From Ferruginibacter sp. (GTDB taxonomy: Bacteria > Bacteroidota > Bacteroidia > Chitinophagales > Chitinophagaceae): a DNA stretch of 64,000 nt. How positions within the stretch are numbered: position 1 is the first letter of the stretch; the number at the start of each line of letters is the position of its first letter. A model generated the notes under the pieces. The model saw only the letters and a list, made by a program, of their open reading frames with translations, ran no database searches and was not told the DNA's origin. Position numbers and translations under genes: made by a program. Positions 37,099 to 45,250 of this stretch are shown piece by piece. Location: positions 42,733 to 106,732 of the forward strand of contig JAEUVU010000015.1 of the NCBI GenBank assembly GCA_016786725.1, given 5' to 3'.

Positions 37099-37180
37099 AT
37101 TTTCAAGCAAAGGCGCAAAGTAAATAAGCCGCAGAGTTTTTCCTTTGCCACTTTGCTCCTTTGCGGCTTTCAGTGAAAAT
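37099..37180. repeat. GCAAAGG-type imperfect inverted repeat between tonB-like gene and folC
   Basis: TTTTCAAGCAAAGGCGCAAAG and CTTTGCGGCTTTCAGTGAAAA flank the element, and AGCCGCA/TGCGGCT pair internally. It ends exactly at the stop codon of the TonB-like gene and resembles the copy at 18939-19022. Confidence 0.6.
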
Positions 37181-38026
37181 CTACTGCACTCTGAAATTAA
37201 AAGGAACTGTTACTACAGATTCATGATCGGCTTTGTTGAATTCGATATTAGGAAGATAACCACGAATAGCATCAGCATATCTTGCTTCGGTGCTGGTTGA
37301 GCCTTTATCGAAACCTATAAATACGCCTCTGCCTGCGGGAGAAACTTTTATTTTAGCATTGATAACAGCAGGCGGCAGGTTGCCCATAAAAATATAATTG
37401 TTTACAATGGTGCGGTCGCCTTTGCTAACACGCAAACCACCGCCGCCGGTTTTTCCACCGGGTTTATTTCCATAACTATCGGGTTTGCCATTAGCGCTTC
37501 CTGCATCTCCTTTACCACCGGGATTATTGCCCTGGTATTTGTAACCATTGTCTTCGGTAGCGCCATTGCCGGTGCCGCCTTTTGGCCCGTTGTAACCGGC
37601 GATCTTCGGTTTTTGTGGTTTGGGCGCCGGAGGAACCGGTGTAGGAGCAATTACTGGTTTTGTAACTTTTACCGGAGTTTTAACCGGTTTGGTTACAGGG
37701 GCAGATTCAGGATCTGGTTCATCATCCTTAACTTCTTCGGCTGGCTGATCTTTAACCGGTGCAGCCTGTTGCTGTTGCGGCGCAGGTTCATCGGCCGGGG
37801 CTTTTTCACCTTTTATCATCGGCTGCACTTCACCAAAGCCTTCAATATCGTTACCAAGATTTATCTCAATGAATTCTTCAACCGGTTTGGGAGGATGAAC
37901 AACATTCTTCCACGAAACAAGAAAGGTTATTAAAAGCAATGAACCTAAAATAGCTGCCGTGTAAATGGCTGCTTTCCTGTTCTTTTCTGCTTCAAAATTT
38001 GCCGACATAGTAGTTGTATAGTTCAT
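37181..38026 (-). CDS. TonB-like energy transducer
   Basis: 281 residues: one N-terminal membrane helix (about 22-40, AAILGSLLLITFLVSW), a proline-, lysine- and glycine-rich periplasmic linker (about 45-200), and a C-terminal domain of about 80 residues. It fits TonB/TolA-like proteins, which couple proton motive force to outer-membrane receptors. ExbB and ExbD genes would be expected upstream but a divergent gene is there, so it may act with distant partners. Translation could also start at the Met of MSANFEAEKNRK, six codons later. Confidence 0.78.
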   Translation of the reverse strand: MNYTTTMSANFEAEKNRKAAIYTAAILGSLLLITFLVSWKNVVHPPKPVEEFIEINLGNDIEGFGEVQPMIKGEKAPADEPAPQQQQAAPVKDQPAEEVKDDEPDPESAPVTKPVKTPVKVTKPVIAPTPVPPAPKPQKPKIAGYNGPKGGTGNGATEDNGYKYQGNNPGGKGDAGSANGKPDSYGNKPGGKTGGGGLRVSKGDRTIVNNYIFMGNLPPAVINAKIKVSPAGRGVFIGFDKGSTSTEARYADAIRGYLPNIEFNKADHESVVTVPFNFRVQ

Positions 38027-38265
38027 TTCAAAGTTAATTATTTAAACATCCAATAACACAAAATTGTGCCGCAATTTGATTTGATTGTTAAGGTTTTAAC
38101 AAATCAGCAACTTAATTGCATTGGCTACAGCAATAATTAGCTTGACATTGAATAAAATTAACTGTACTTTTCTTAAGGCTTTATATCCTGCAATGGCCAT
38201 GTACATCAGTAACGTTGTGCCTTTTGTTAAACTGGGCATTTTAAGATTCACTAAAACCGATTACA

Positions 38266-39774
38266 ATGAAAAAGTATTATCTGCTATGCATGATGCTGTT
38301 TGCTGCATGTATAAATTCCGGTCTTGCACAAACCGTTTCAAGCCAAAAAGGATTAACAACTGCTGTGTTTAATTTACCTGCGGGTATAATAAAAGTTTAT
38401 CTGCCGGATGATATCAGGCCGGGAGATATGATATCGGGATCGGTTACGGCAGTGCCATCGGGAAAAAATGCAAAGCAAACGGCAAAGAACCTGGTTGAAT
38501 TAAAAAAATACACTGTTGAATTTAACGGGCAAAAAATTCCTGTTGAGGCTAAAAGTTTTCAATGCAATATTGATGAAAGGATACTGCCACTGCGTACTTT
38601 GAATTTGATGAACGGCAATGGAGAAAATGCTGGGCTTGTAAACATTCAATCTACAGACAATAGACAAATACAAACAGCGCCGGCTGAATGTAAAATACCA
38701 ACGCATGCTTTAACTGCAGCGCCGTTGAGGATTACCGGACCTTTTGATGGAAACAGCAGTAATACCAATTGCATAATTAATAACATCCCTTGTGAATTAT
38801 ATACTGAGTCTCCCAGGCAATGCCTGGTTGCTTTTCCGCAAAATGCAAAAGGGAATCAGACAATTGAAGTGCAGGAAAACAGCCAGCCAAAATGTTTGAA
38901 AAAAATATCGGGCGTGGACCTGAATGTTTCGGCAGGTAAAACTAATTTGATGAAAGGAGATAAGACTTATCTGAATGTAGAAGTTACCGGCCTGCAGAAT
39001 TTACCAGACACCGCAAAACTTACTATTACAAATATTACAACTGATGTAGTGGTTATGCAGCCGGTAAATAATTTTGTTGTGCTGTTAACACCGGATAATG
39101 TAAACAAGGGAACTTATACCCGGCGGTTTGATGTACAAAGTATAAAGACGGGGAACTTTACGGTTAACGTAAATATTGATTTACCCGAAAACAATCCACC
39201 GGTATTTGCAGATGTAAGAGCACCCAAAGGAGGTAAAAGAGATGAAAAAGTATTAACTGCCGGAACCCGTACAGCTTTTAACATAGCAATGAAGAAATGG
39301 GCCGATGCAAATACCGAAGGAAAGAACCCGATAGATTTTCAATGTGAAAACTGTGTTCAGTGCATTAAAGCCTATGCAACAGAAAAAAACGCAGGAGATG
39401 TGGGAGAGTTGGGTTGGGGTATCATCACTTCCTTTCTTTCAGGCAGCTTAAAAATGGCCGGAGGCGTGCTTGAAAAAGTAAAAGATGTGGCAGATAAAGG
39501 AGGGGATATTTATAAAGCAATTAAACATTTAATAGACAAGGGTAAAATACAGGTGATTGGCTTTAAAGAGAAGTGGTGCGAAAACAACCAATACTGCCAG
39601 GTTACAGGCATTATTGTATATGATGTTGCCACAGGTTGTGCAAAGGCAGAATACCGTTGCAGGGGAACTAAAATGTGTTGCCCCTTTGCCGAAACAACTT
39701 ACATAATGAATTATTGCTTTGATGAAGACGGAGCAGTTATTGATGAGACGATTTCAATAGACATTATGCACTAA
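38266..39774 (+). CDS. unrecognised exported cysteine-rich protein
   Basis: 502 residues with a signal peptide (MKKYYLLCMMLFAACINSGL then AQ). An N-terminal beta-rich part follows (about 25-300), starting with a segment on extracellular display (GIIKVYLPDDIRPGDMISGS). The C-terminal part (about 360-500) has clustered cysteines: FQCENCVQCIKAY, KWCENNQYCQ, CRGTKMCC. I do not recognise a family. It ends inside the stop codon of the convergent YggS gene (3-base overlap). No neighbour suggests a role. Confidence 0.65.
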   Translation: MKKYYLLCMMLFAACINSGLAQTVSSQKGLTTAVFNLPAGIIKVYLPDDIRPGDMISGSVTAVPSGKNAKQTAKNLVELKKYTVEFNGQKIPVEAKSFQCNIDERILPLRTLNLMNGNGENAGLVNIQSTDNRQIQTAPAECKIPTHALTAAPLRITGPFDGNSSNTNCIINNIPCELYTESPRQCLVAFPQNAKGNQTIEVQENSQPKCLKKISGVDLNVSAGKTNLMKGDKTYLNVEVTGLQNLPDTAKLTITNITTDVVVMQPVNNFVVLLTPDNVNKGTYTRRFDVQSIKTGNFTVNVNIDLPENNPPVFADVRAPKGGKRDEKVLTAGTRTAFNIAMKKWADANTEGKNPIDFQCENCVQCIKAYATEKNAGDVGELGWGIITSFLSGSLKMAGGVLEKVKDVADKGGDIYKAIKHLIDKGKIQVIGFKEKWCENNQYCQVTGIIVYDVATGCAKAEYRCRGTKMCCPFAETTYIMNYCFDEDGAVIDETISIDIMH

Positions 39775-40448
39775 TTTCTTACGCCAAAAAGCATGCTTCC
39801 AATACGTACCATATTGCTGCCGGCATCCAGGGCGAATTGAAAATCGGCGCTCATGCCCATGCTTAAAGTTGAAAGTTGAAAGTTGAGAGTTGAAAGTTGA
39901 GCGTATTTATCAAAGATAGTTTTTAGGGATTTGAATTCTTTTATGATAAGATCATTGTCTTCAGTAAAGGAAGCCATTCCCATCAGGCCAATTACATTAG
40001 CGTTTGCATATTGGTTAAGTTGTTTGTATTTGTTGATGGTTTCGATGGTTTGTACAAGTTCATTTGGTGAAAACCCAAACTTAGTCTCCTCATTTGAGAT
40101 ATGCACCTGTAAAAGACAGTTGATAACCCTATTTAGTTTTGCTCCCTGCTTATTAATTTCATCGAAAAGTTTGAAGCTATCAACTCCGTGAATTAAATGA
40201 ACAAAGGGAGCAATGTATTTTACTTTGTTTGATTGAAGATGGCCGATGAAATGCCAGCGGATATCTTTGGGAAGTTGTTCATATTTTTCAACAAGTTCCT
40301 GTACATAATTCTCGCCAAAATCACGCTGCCCAAGATTATACAGCGCCTGTATTTTTGAAACGGGCTGTATTTTGGAAACAGCAACCAGGGTTGCTTTGCC
40401 ATCCAGTTTATTAATTATCCAGTCGTATTTTTCTTTATTGATGCTCAT
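39771..40448 (-). CDS. YggS family PLP homeostasis protein
   Basis: 225 residues with the PLP lysine K26 (LVAVSKIQP), QRDFGENYVQELVEK, WHFIGHLQSNKVK and LSMGMSADFQFALDAGSNMV. It binds pyridoxal phosphate without known catalysis and maintains B6 homeostasis. A five-unit heptamer array (minus-strand CAACTTT-type) encodes the TLNFQLSTLS stretch immediately before the conserved LSMGMS motif. Confidence 0.94.
   Translation of the reverse strand: MSINKEKYDWIINKLDGKATLVAVSKIQPVSKIQALYNLGQRDFGENYVQELVEKYEQLPKDIRWHFIGHLQSNKVKYIAPFVHLIHGVDSFKLFDEINKQGAKLNRVINCLLQVHISNEETKFGFSPNELVQTIETINKYKQLNQYANANVIGLMGMASFTEDNDLIIKEFKSLKTIFDKYAQLSTLNFQLSTLSMGMSADFQFALDAGSNMVRIGSMLFGVRN
39865..39899. repeat. heptamer tandem repeat (AAAGTTG x5, one variant unit) inside the yggS gene
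   Basis: Five consecutive seven-base units (fourth unit AGAGTTG) make 35 bases, exactly the length of the unrelated-sequence heptamer array in bshC. Confidence 0.9.
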
Positions 40449-40513
40449 AGTTAAACCACCAAGACACGAAGGTCACAAAGTAGCACAAAGATTCGCTAAG
40501 TTCTTCTGCATTT

Positions 40514-40541
40514 CCCTCCCCACCGGGGAGGATAGGAGGGG
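40514..40541. repeat. CCTCCCCACCGGGGAGG repeat before the acyl-CoA dehydrogenase end
   Basis: CCCTCCCCACCGGGGAGG then ATAGGAGGGG, a GC-rich palindrome in the same style as the CCCCTTTAGGGG family. It lies in the short gap between the yggS start and the dehydrogenase stop. Confidence 0.6.
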
Positions 40542-40546
40542 CCGTT

Positions 40547-41701
40547 TTATTTCAATATTGATCTGCTAATCACAATCCTTTGCACTTCACTCGTTCCTTC
40601 ATATATCTGTGTGATCTTGGCATCCCTCATCAAACGCTCAACATGATATTCCTTTACAAAACCATAACCGCCGTGTATCTGCACAGCTTCGGTTGCCGTC
40701 CACATGGCGGTTTCGCTGCTGAAAACTTTGGCCATACTGCTGCTAAGAGTATAGTCAAGATGCTGATCTTTTTCCCAGGCAGCTTTTAAGCAAAGCAACC
40801 TTGCAGCTTCAATCCTGGTTGCCATATCGGCCAGTTTGAACTGGATGATCTGGTGGTTCATAATTTCGGTGCCGAAAGCCTTGCGTTGTTTGCTGTAAGC
40901 AAGGGCCAGTTCGTAAGCGCCGGCAGCAATACCAAGGGCTTGCGATGCAATACCGATCCTTCCGCCAGCCAAAGTTTTCATGGCGAATTTGAAACCAAAA
41001 CCATCTTCGCCGATGCGGTTTTCTTTAGGTACTTTTACATCGGTAAATAAAATGCTGTGGGTATCACTTCCTCTTATACCTAATTTGTTTTCTTTGGCAC
41101 CTACTTCCACACCGGGCCAGTTCTTTTCAACAATAAATGCGTTGATACCACGGCTGCCTTTGTTTACATCTGTTTGTGCAATCACCAAATACACGCTGGC
41201 ACTGTTGCCATTGGTAATCCAGTTTTTGGTGCCGTTCAGTAAATAATAGTCGCCTTTATCTTCTGCAGTGGTTCGTTGAGAAGTGGCATCGCTTCCTGCC
41301 TCCGGCTCACTTAATAAAAAAGCACCGATGTATAATTCGCCATCTTTTTTACCCTGGGCAAGCGGCTTTAAATATTTTTGTTTCTGTTCTTCATTGCAAT
41401 ATTCCTGCAGGCCATAACAAACGAGGCTGTTGTTCACACTCACACAAACGCTCACACTTGCATCTACTTTGCTGATCTCTTCCATAGCCAGTACATAACT
41501 AATGGTATCCATGCCGCTGCCGCCGTATTCAGGCTTTACCATCATGCCCATAAAGCCGAGGTCGGCTAATTTCTCGATCTGTTCTTTGGGAAATTTCTGT
41601 AATTCATCTCTTTCAATAACACCGGGAAGGCATTCATTTACTGCAAAATCTTTTGCAGCCTGCTTTATCATCAATTGTTCTTCGGTAAATTCAAATAGCA
41701 T
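40547..41701 (-). CDS. acyl-CoA dehydrogenase (short-chain type)
   Basis: 384 residues with the full acyl-CoA dehydrogenase layout: N-terminal helices, the FAD loop (AFLLSEPEAGSDATSQRTTA), and the C-terminal motif HGGYGFVKEYHVERLMRDAK ending TQIYEGTSEVQRIV, in which the glutamate of YEGTSE is the likely catalytic base. It oxidises acyl-CoA to enoyl-CoA with electrons passing to ETF. Short-chain or butyryl-CoA specificity is likely but not certain. No other beta-oxidation gene adjoins it. Confidence 0.95.
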   Translation of the reverse strand: MLFEFTEEQLMIKQAAKDFAVNECLPGVIERDELQKFPKEQIEKLADLGFMGMMVKPEYGGSGMDTISYVLAMEEISKVDASVSVCVSVNNSLVCYGLQEYCNEEQKQKYLKPLAQGKKDGELYIGAFLLSEPEAGSDATSQRTTAEDKGDYYLLNGTKNWITNGNSASVYLVIAQTDVNKGSRGINAFIVEKNWPGVEVGAKENKLGIRGSDTHSILFTDVKVPKENRIGEDGFGFKFAMKTLAGGRIGIASQALGIAAGAYELALAYSKQRKAFGTEIMNHQIIQFKLADMATRIEAARLLCLKAAWEKDQHLDYTLSSSMAKVFSSETAMWTATEAVQIHGGYGFVKEYHVERLMRDAKITQIYEGTSEVQRIVISRSILK

Positions 41702-41755
41702 AGTTCGGTTTTTAATACAGGCAAAAATAAGGAATTTATTGCCCGCTTAGAAACC

Positions 41756-41817
41756 AGGGTTGCCAACCTTTTTAACCCCTTTCTTTATTTAAATAGCTCA
41801 TAAAGGTTGGCAACCCT
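41756..41817. repeat. 16-bp inverted repeat (AGGGTTGCCAACCTTT)
   Basis: AGGGTTGCCAACCTTT (41756-41771) and AAAGGTTGGCAACCCT (41802-41817) are exact inverted copies separated by 30 AT-rich bases. It lies between the aat stop and the dehydrogenase start. It could terminate aat transcription on the minus strand. Confidence 0.85.
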
Positions 41818-41824
41818 TTTCAAT

Positions 41825-42472
41825 TTATTTACCTGAATTGGCAGCAAGTATTTGTGTAAAAAGCTCCCTTGGGATCATCCTGGCTCCCAGGCTTTCTAAG
41901 TGATTGGTGTGCAGCTGGCAGTCTATTAATTGTACATTTTCTTTTTGCAGTTGCCGAACATAACTGATGAAGGCAAATTTGCTGGCATTGGGTTTAAGGC
42001 TGAACATACTTTCGCCAAAAAAAAATTTGCCCAGCCTGATGCCGTATAAGCCACCAGCCAGTTCGCCATCCTGCCAGGTTTCGGCACTGTGTGCATAGCC
42101 GAGCTTGTGTAAAGTTGTATAAGCATTTTGCATGGCAGGCGATATCCAGGTCCCATCCTGACCTTTTCTTGCAACGGTTTTACAATTTTGTATTACCTGT
42201 TCAAAAGCCTTGTTAATCGTAAACCGGTATTTGCCATTTTGTAAAACAGTTCTCATGCTGCTGCTTATTTTCAGATCGGCAGGAAATAAAACAAAACGTG
42301 GATCAGGGCTCCACCAGCAAATTGGTTCATCTTCGTTATACCAGGGAAAAATACCGCTGCGGTATGCAAGCAACAAACGTTCGGCGCTCAGATCTCCTCC
42401 AATTGCCAGTAAACCTTCTGCATCCGCCATATCAACGGGCGGAAAAAAAAGTTCTTTGGTAAGCAGGAACAT
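41825..42472 (-). CDS. aat: leucyl/phenylalanyl-tRNA-protein transferase
   Basis: 215 residues: FFPPVDMADAEGLLAIGGDL, FPWYNEDEPICWWSPDPRFV, SAETWQDGELAGGLYGIRLG and the FFGESMFSL motif are diagnostic. It attaches Leu or Phe to proteins with N-terminal Lys or Arg, creating N-degrons. It is 5 bases downstream of clpS, forming an N-degron pathway operon. Confidence 0.97.
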   Translation of the reverse strand: MFLLTKELFFPPVDMADAEGLLAIGGDLSAERLLLAYRSGIFPWYNEDEPICWWSPDPRFVLFPADLKISSSMRTVLQNGKYRFTINKAFEQVIQNCKTVARKGQDGTWISPAMQNAYTTLHKLGYAHSAETWQDGELAGGLYGIRLGKFFFGESMFSLKPNASKFAFISYVRQLQKENVQLIDCQLHTNHLESLGARMIPRELFTQILAANSGK

Positions 42473-42477
42473 GGGGG

Positions 42478-42771
42478 TTAATTGGCGGTAACTTCAATGG
42501 TAGCATTGATGCCTCTTTCAGTTATGGCATCGCATTGAGGTTTTAAAATATCGTAGCTGCCTTGTTTTACGGCGTATTTTCCTTTAGAGTCAATGATGAT
42601 AGCGCATTGCTCGGCCTGTTCCGTAGAATGGCCGCAAATTTCAATAAGCGTTTCAATAACCCATTCAAATGTATTTACCTCATCGTTCCAAACGATGAGG
42701 CTGCAGTAAGAATCAGTTACCATAAGGGTATCAGCATCTTCCTGGTATTTGGTATCTGTGTAGCTTGACAT
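42478..42771 (-). CDS. clpS: ATP-dependent Clp protease adaptor ClpS
   Basis: 97 residues with the N-degron-binding core: SLIVWNDEVNTFEWVIETLI (the DD/ND pocket region) and CAIIIDSKGKYAVKQGSYD. It delivers N-degron substrates to ClpAP or ClpCP. It is cotranscribed with aat. It is divergent from the tRNA-Val gene. Confidence 0.96.
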   Translation of the reverse strand: MSSYTDTKYQEDADTLMVTDSYCSLIVWNDEVNTFEWVIETLIEICGHSTEQAEQCAIIIDSKGKYAVKQGSYDILKPQCDAITERGINATIEVTAN

Positions 42772-42841
42772 TTGTATGGCAAAAATAACTTGATTTTTTT
42801 GAACTTGGGGACGAATAACCGGAGAATTATTGTAAAAAATT

Positions 42842-42870
42842 TTGCAGAAAACATTTTACCCTTATCTTTG
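42842..42870 (+). promoter_or_regulatory. promoter of tRNA-Val
   Basis: TTG (42842-42844) and TATCTTTG (42863-42870) with 18 bases between, 17 bases before the mature tRNA. Confidence 0.65.
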
Positions 42871-42887
42871 CCATCCCAAAATAAAAA

Positions 42888-42962
42888 GGGAGCATAGCTC
42901 AGTTGGTTTAGAGCATCTGCCTTACAAGCAGAGGGTCCGCGGTTCGAACCCGTGTGCTCCCA
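42888..42962 (+). tRNA. tRNA-Val (anticodon UAC)
   Basis: A 75-base cloverleaf: acceptor GGGAGCA paired with TGCTCCC plus discriminator A, D arm GCTCAGTTGGTTTAGAGC, anticodon stem TCTGC/GCAGA with loop CTTACAA (anticodon TAC), and T arm GCGGTTCGAACCCGT. The 3' CCA is not encoded. Confidence 0.97.
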
Positions 42963-42970
42963 CAAAAATT

Positions 42971-43008
42971 GATAAGGGTTTTAAGCAGGATTGCTTAAAA
43001 CCCTTATC
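42971..43008 (+). terminator. 17-bp perfect hairpin after tRNA-Val
   Basis: GATAAGGGTTTTAAGCA (42971-42987) pairs exactly with TGCTTAAAACCCTTATC (42992-43008) around a GGAT loop. It starts 9 bases after the tRNA and ends with a weak T-rich region (TATTTTT about 43019). Likely terminator. Confidence 0.8.
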
Positions 43009-43088
43009 TATTAGAACTATTTTTAAAAAAGTATAAGCTGTATCAAAAAATAAACCTCATGTAATCGTGTGGTTTTAATGAGAAATAA

Positions 43089-43475
43089 ATGAGTTTAAGT
43101 GCACTTAAAGTTCTAATTGTTGATAATCAAATAACGAGGCTGCGTATTGTACGAAATTTGCTGGCGCAGATTGGTATTACAGCTGTAGATGAGGCACATG
43201 ATGGGCATGAGGCTTTACAAAAATTAACTCAGGGTAAATATCATTTGGTTCTGTCCGAATGGAGCATGGTTCCGATGACCGGACTTGAGTTGCTTCAATG
43301 TGTAAGAAGTGATGCAACATACAAACATAAAGAAGTTGCATTTTTTCTGGTGACATCCAATTATCGCCAGGAACACCTTATCGCAGCCAAAACTGCAGGT
43401 GCTGATTGTTACATCCCCAGGCCTTTCGACGCCAAAATACTGGAGACAAAAATAAAAGTCAGCATTAAAGTTTAA
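43089..43475 (+). CDS. degenerate receiver-domain protein
   Basis: 128 residues forming a single CheY-like receiver domain without an output domain. Key residues differ from the consensus: the acidic pair is D12/N13 (VDNQ), the phosphoacceptor position is glutamate E57 (LSEWSMVPMTGLELL), and the usual lysine is R111 (CYIPRPFDA). The switch threonine T89 remains. Glutamate can mimic phospho-aspartate, so the protein may be locked active or act as a non-phosphorylated pseudo-receiver. No kinase is adjacent; the partner is unknown. Confidence 0.9.
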   Translation: MSLSALKVLIVDNQITRLRIVRNLLAQIGITAVDEAHDGHEALQKLTQGKYHLVLSEWSMVPMTGLELLQCVRSDATYKHKEVAFFLVTSNYRQEHLIAAKTAGADCYIPRPFDAKILETKIKVSIKV

Positions 43476-43518
43476 CCGGGGCAGGTCCATGTTAAATATC
43501 TTTAAGGCTATTTTATTT

Positions 43519-43833
43519 TTAATTCAACTGCACCGCCGGCAACCGGTAAGATTGCCCATCATACACAAACAATTCATCAATTTCAATAGTCCAGTATTTA
43601 TACAGAGGTGATTTGCTTAAGTATGCTTCCACTTCTTCTTTACTGGCAGCATTTATCACTATCCAGCAACGCTGGCTTTCCATGCTTACGGTGTAATAGT
43701 CCAGGATATTTTTTTCGATCAGGCTGTTGATATAAAGCCTGTGCGGCGGCACAAAGGTCATAAAGTCATCATCCATCTCAAAATGAACAGTCACCTGGTA
43801 TTTTGTTAAATGATCGTGGTTTATATTTTCCAT
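43519..43833 (-). CDS. YciI/muconolactone-isomerase-like small protein
   Basis: 104 residues from ATG 43833 (MENINHDHLTKYQVTVHFEM). The pattern of two strands and helices with VPPHRLYINSLIEKNILDYY and CWIVINAASKEEVEAYLSKS fits dimeric ferredoxin-fold proteins of the YciI/muconolactone-isomerase group. No catalytic residues are certain. The start overlaps the end of mtaB by 13 bases, so it is translated from the same transcript. Confidence 0.75.
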   Translation of the reverse strand: MENINHDHLTKYQVTVHFEMDDDFMTFVPPHRLYINSLIEKNILDYYTVSMESQRCWIVINAASKEEVEAYLSKSPLYKYWTIEIDELFVYDGQSYRLPAVQLN

Positions 43834-45089
43834 TCGATGATACTGTTTTCCCATGCTGCGTTAAAAGGCGTTGTAATTTTTATGTAGTTGTCGGTATAGC
43901 CTTCCATCATACTGTTCTTGTTTCTCCCTTCAAAAAGTACCTTGCGTGTTTCACCAATATGTGCATTGGTAAAGTACTGCATTTTTTGGTAGCTGAGGTT
44001 TCGCAGCATTTTGTTCCGTTCGTTCCTTATATGAATCGCTACTGCAGGCTTCATGGTTGCCGCCAATGTATTTGTTCTTTCAGAATACGTGAATACATGC
44101 AGGTAGCTGATATCAAGCTGGTGCAGGAAATCAAATGTTTCTTTAAAATCTTCATCCGTTTCTCCCGGAAAACCAACGATCACATCCACGCCGATACAGC
44201 AATGCGGCATCATAGCTTTTATCAAACCAACCCTTTCTGCATATAAGTCTCTTTTGTAGCGTCTTCTCATCAAGCCAAGTATTTTATCACTACCGCTTTG
44301 CAACGGTATATGAAAATGCGGCATGAACTTTTTGCTGTTGCTTACAAACTCAATGATCTCGTTTGTAAGCAGGTTAGGTTCGATAGAAGAGATGCGGTAA
44401 CGGTCAATGCCATCAACTTCATCTAATTCTTTTATAAGGTCAAAGAAGTTCTCTTCATTTTTTTTACCGCCGGTAAAGCCTTTGCCGAAATCGCCCAGGT
44501 TAATTCCTGTCAACACAATTTCTTTGGCACCTTGCGCTGCAATCGCTTCTACATTGGCAATTACATTATTTATACTGTCGCTGCGGCTTTTGCCACGTGC
44601 CATGGGAATGGTGCAGAAAGAGCAATTATAATCGCAGCCATCCTGCACTTTTAAAAATACACGGGTGCGGTCGTTGATGGAATGAGTGGCTGTAAACTCG
44701 TTCACATCTTCAATATCGCAACTACAGATCTTTGCAGAATCTCCCTTGGAAATTTCTTTTAAATGCTCTGTAATATTAAATTTTTCAGCAGCGCCCAAAA
44801 CCAGGTCAACACCAGGTATGGCTGCAATTTCTTTTGGTTTTAACTGGGCATAACAACCGGTAACAACCACCAAAGCTTCAGGTGCTTTACGCTGAATGCG
44901 CCGCACCAGCATGCGGCATTCTTTATCGGCATTATCGGTTACCGAACAGGTGTTTATCACATATACATCAGCCACTTCATCAAAGTCTCTTTTTTCAAAA
45001 CCATCATTTTCCAACAACCTGCCGATGGAGGAGGTTTCGGAGAAATTGAGCTTGCAGCCCAGTGTATGTAATGCCACCGTTTTATTCAT
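43821..45089 (-). CDS. mtaB: tRNA t6A37 methylthiotransferase MtaB
   Basis: I start at ATG 45089 (MNKTVALHTLGCKLNFSETS); upstream in-frame codons are repeat sequence. 422 residues: UPF0004 domain with cysteines in LGCKLN, NTCSVTDNADKECR and TGCYAQLKPKE; radical-SAM CDYNCSFCTIPMARG. LGCKLNFSET and CYAQLKPKE mark it as MtaB, not MiaB or RimO. It methylthiolates t6A at tRNA position 37. It makes a pair with rimO at 10.6 kb. Confidence 0.95.
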   Translation of the reverse strand: MNKTVALHTLGCKLNFSETSSIGRLLENDGFEKRDFDEVADVYVINTCSVTDNADKECRMLVRRIQRKAPEALVVVTGCYAQLKPKEIAAIPGVDLVLGAAEKFNITEHLKEISKGDSAKICSCDIEDVNEFTATHSINDRTRVFLKVQDGCDYNCSFCTIPMARGKSRSDSINNVIANVEAIAAQGAKEIVLTGINLGDFGKGFTGGKKNEENFFDLIKELDEVDGIDRYRISSIEPNLLTNEIIEFVSNSKKFMPHFHIPLQSGSDKILGLMRRRYKRDLYAERVGLIKAMMPHCCIGVDVIVGFPGETDEDFKETFDFLHQLDISYLHVFTYSERTNTLAATMKPAVAIHIRNERNKMLRNLSYQKMQYFTNAHIGETRKVLFEGRNKNSMMEGYTDNYIKITTPFNAAWENSIIEWKI

Positions 45090-45120
45090 TGGGTGCAAAA
45101 TTAACGAAAATGGGGATAGA

Positions 45121-45228
45121 ACACGGATGACACGGATTAAACGGATTTTCACTGATTAATATTTCTGGATACTCTGCGAAGCAAAAGAAAAATCCGTTTT
45201 CATCCGTTCAACCCGTACAATCCGTGTT
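45121..45228. repeat. ACACGGAT-type inverted repeat between mtaB and the DUF4258 gene
   Basis: ACACGGATGACACGGATT (from 45121) is mirrored by AATCCGT...TCCGTGT (45191-45228), with several internal CGGAT/ATCCG units and about 40 bases between the arms. Confidence 0.65.
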
Positions 45229-45250
45229 CCATCATTCTGTAACTTGCAGC

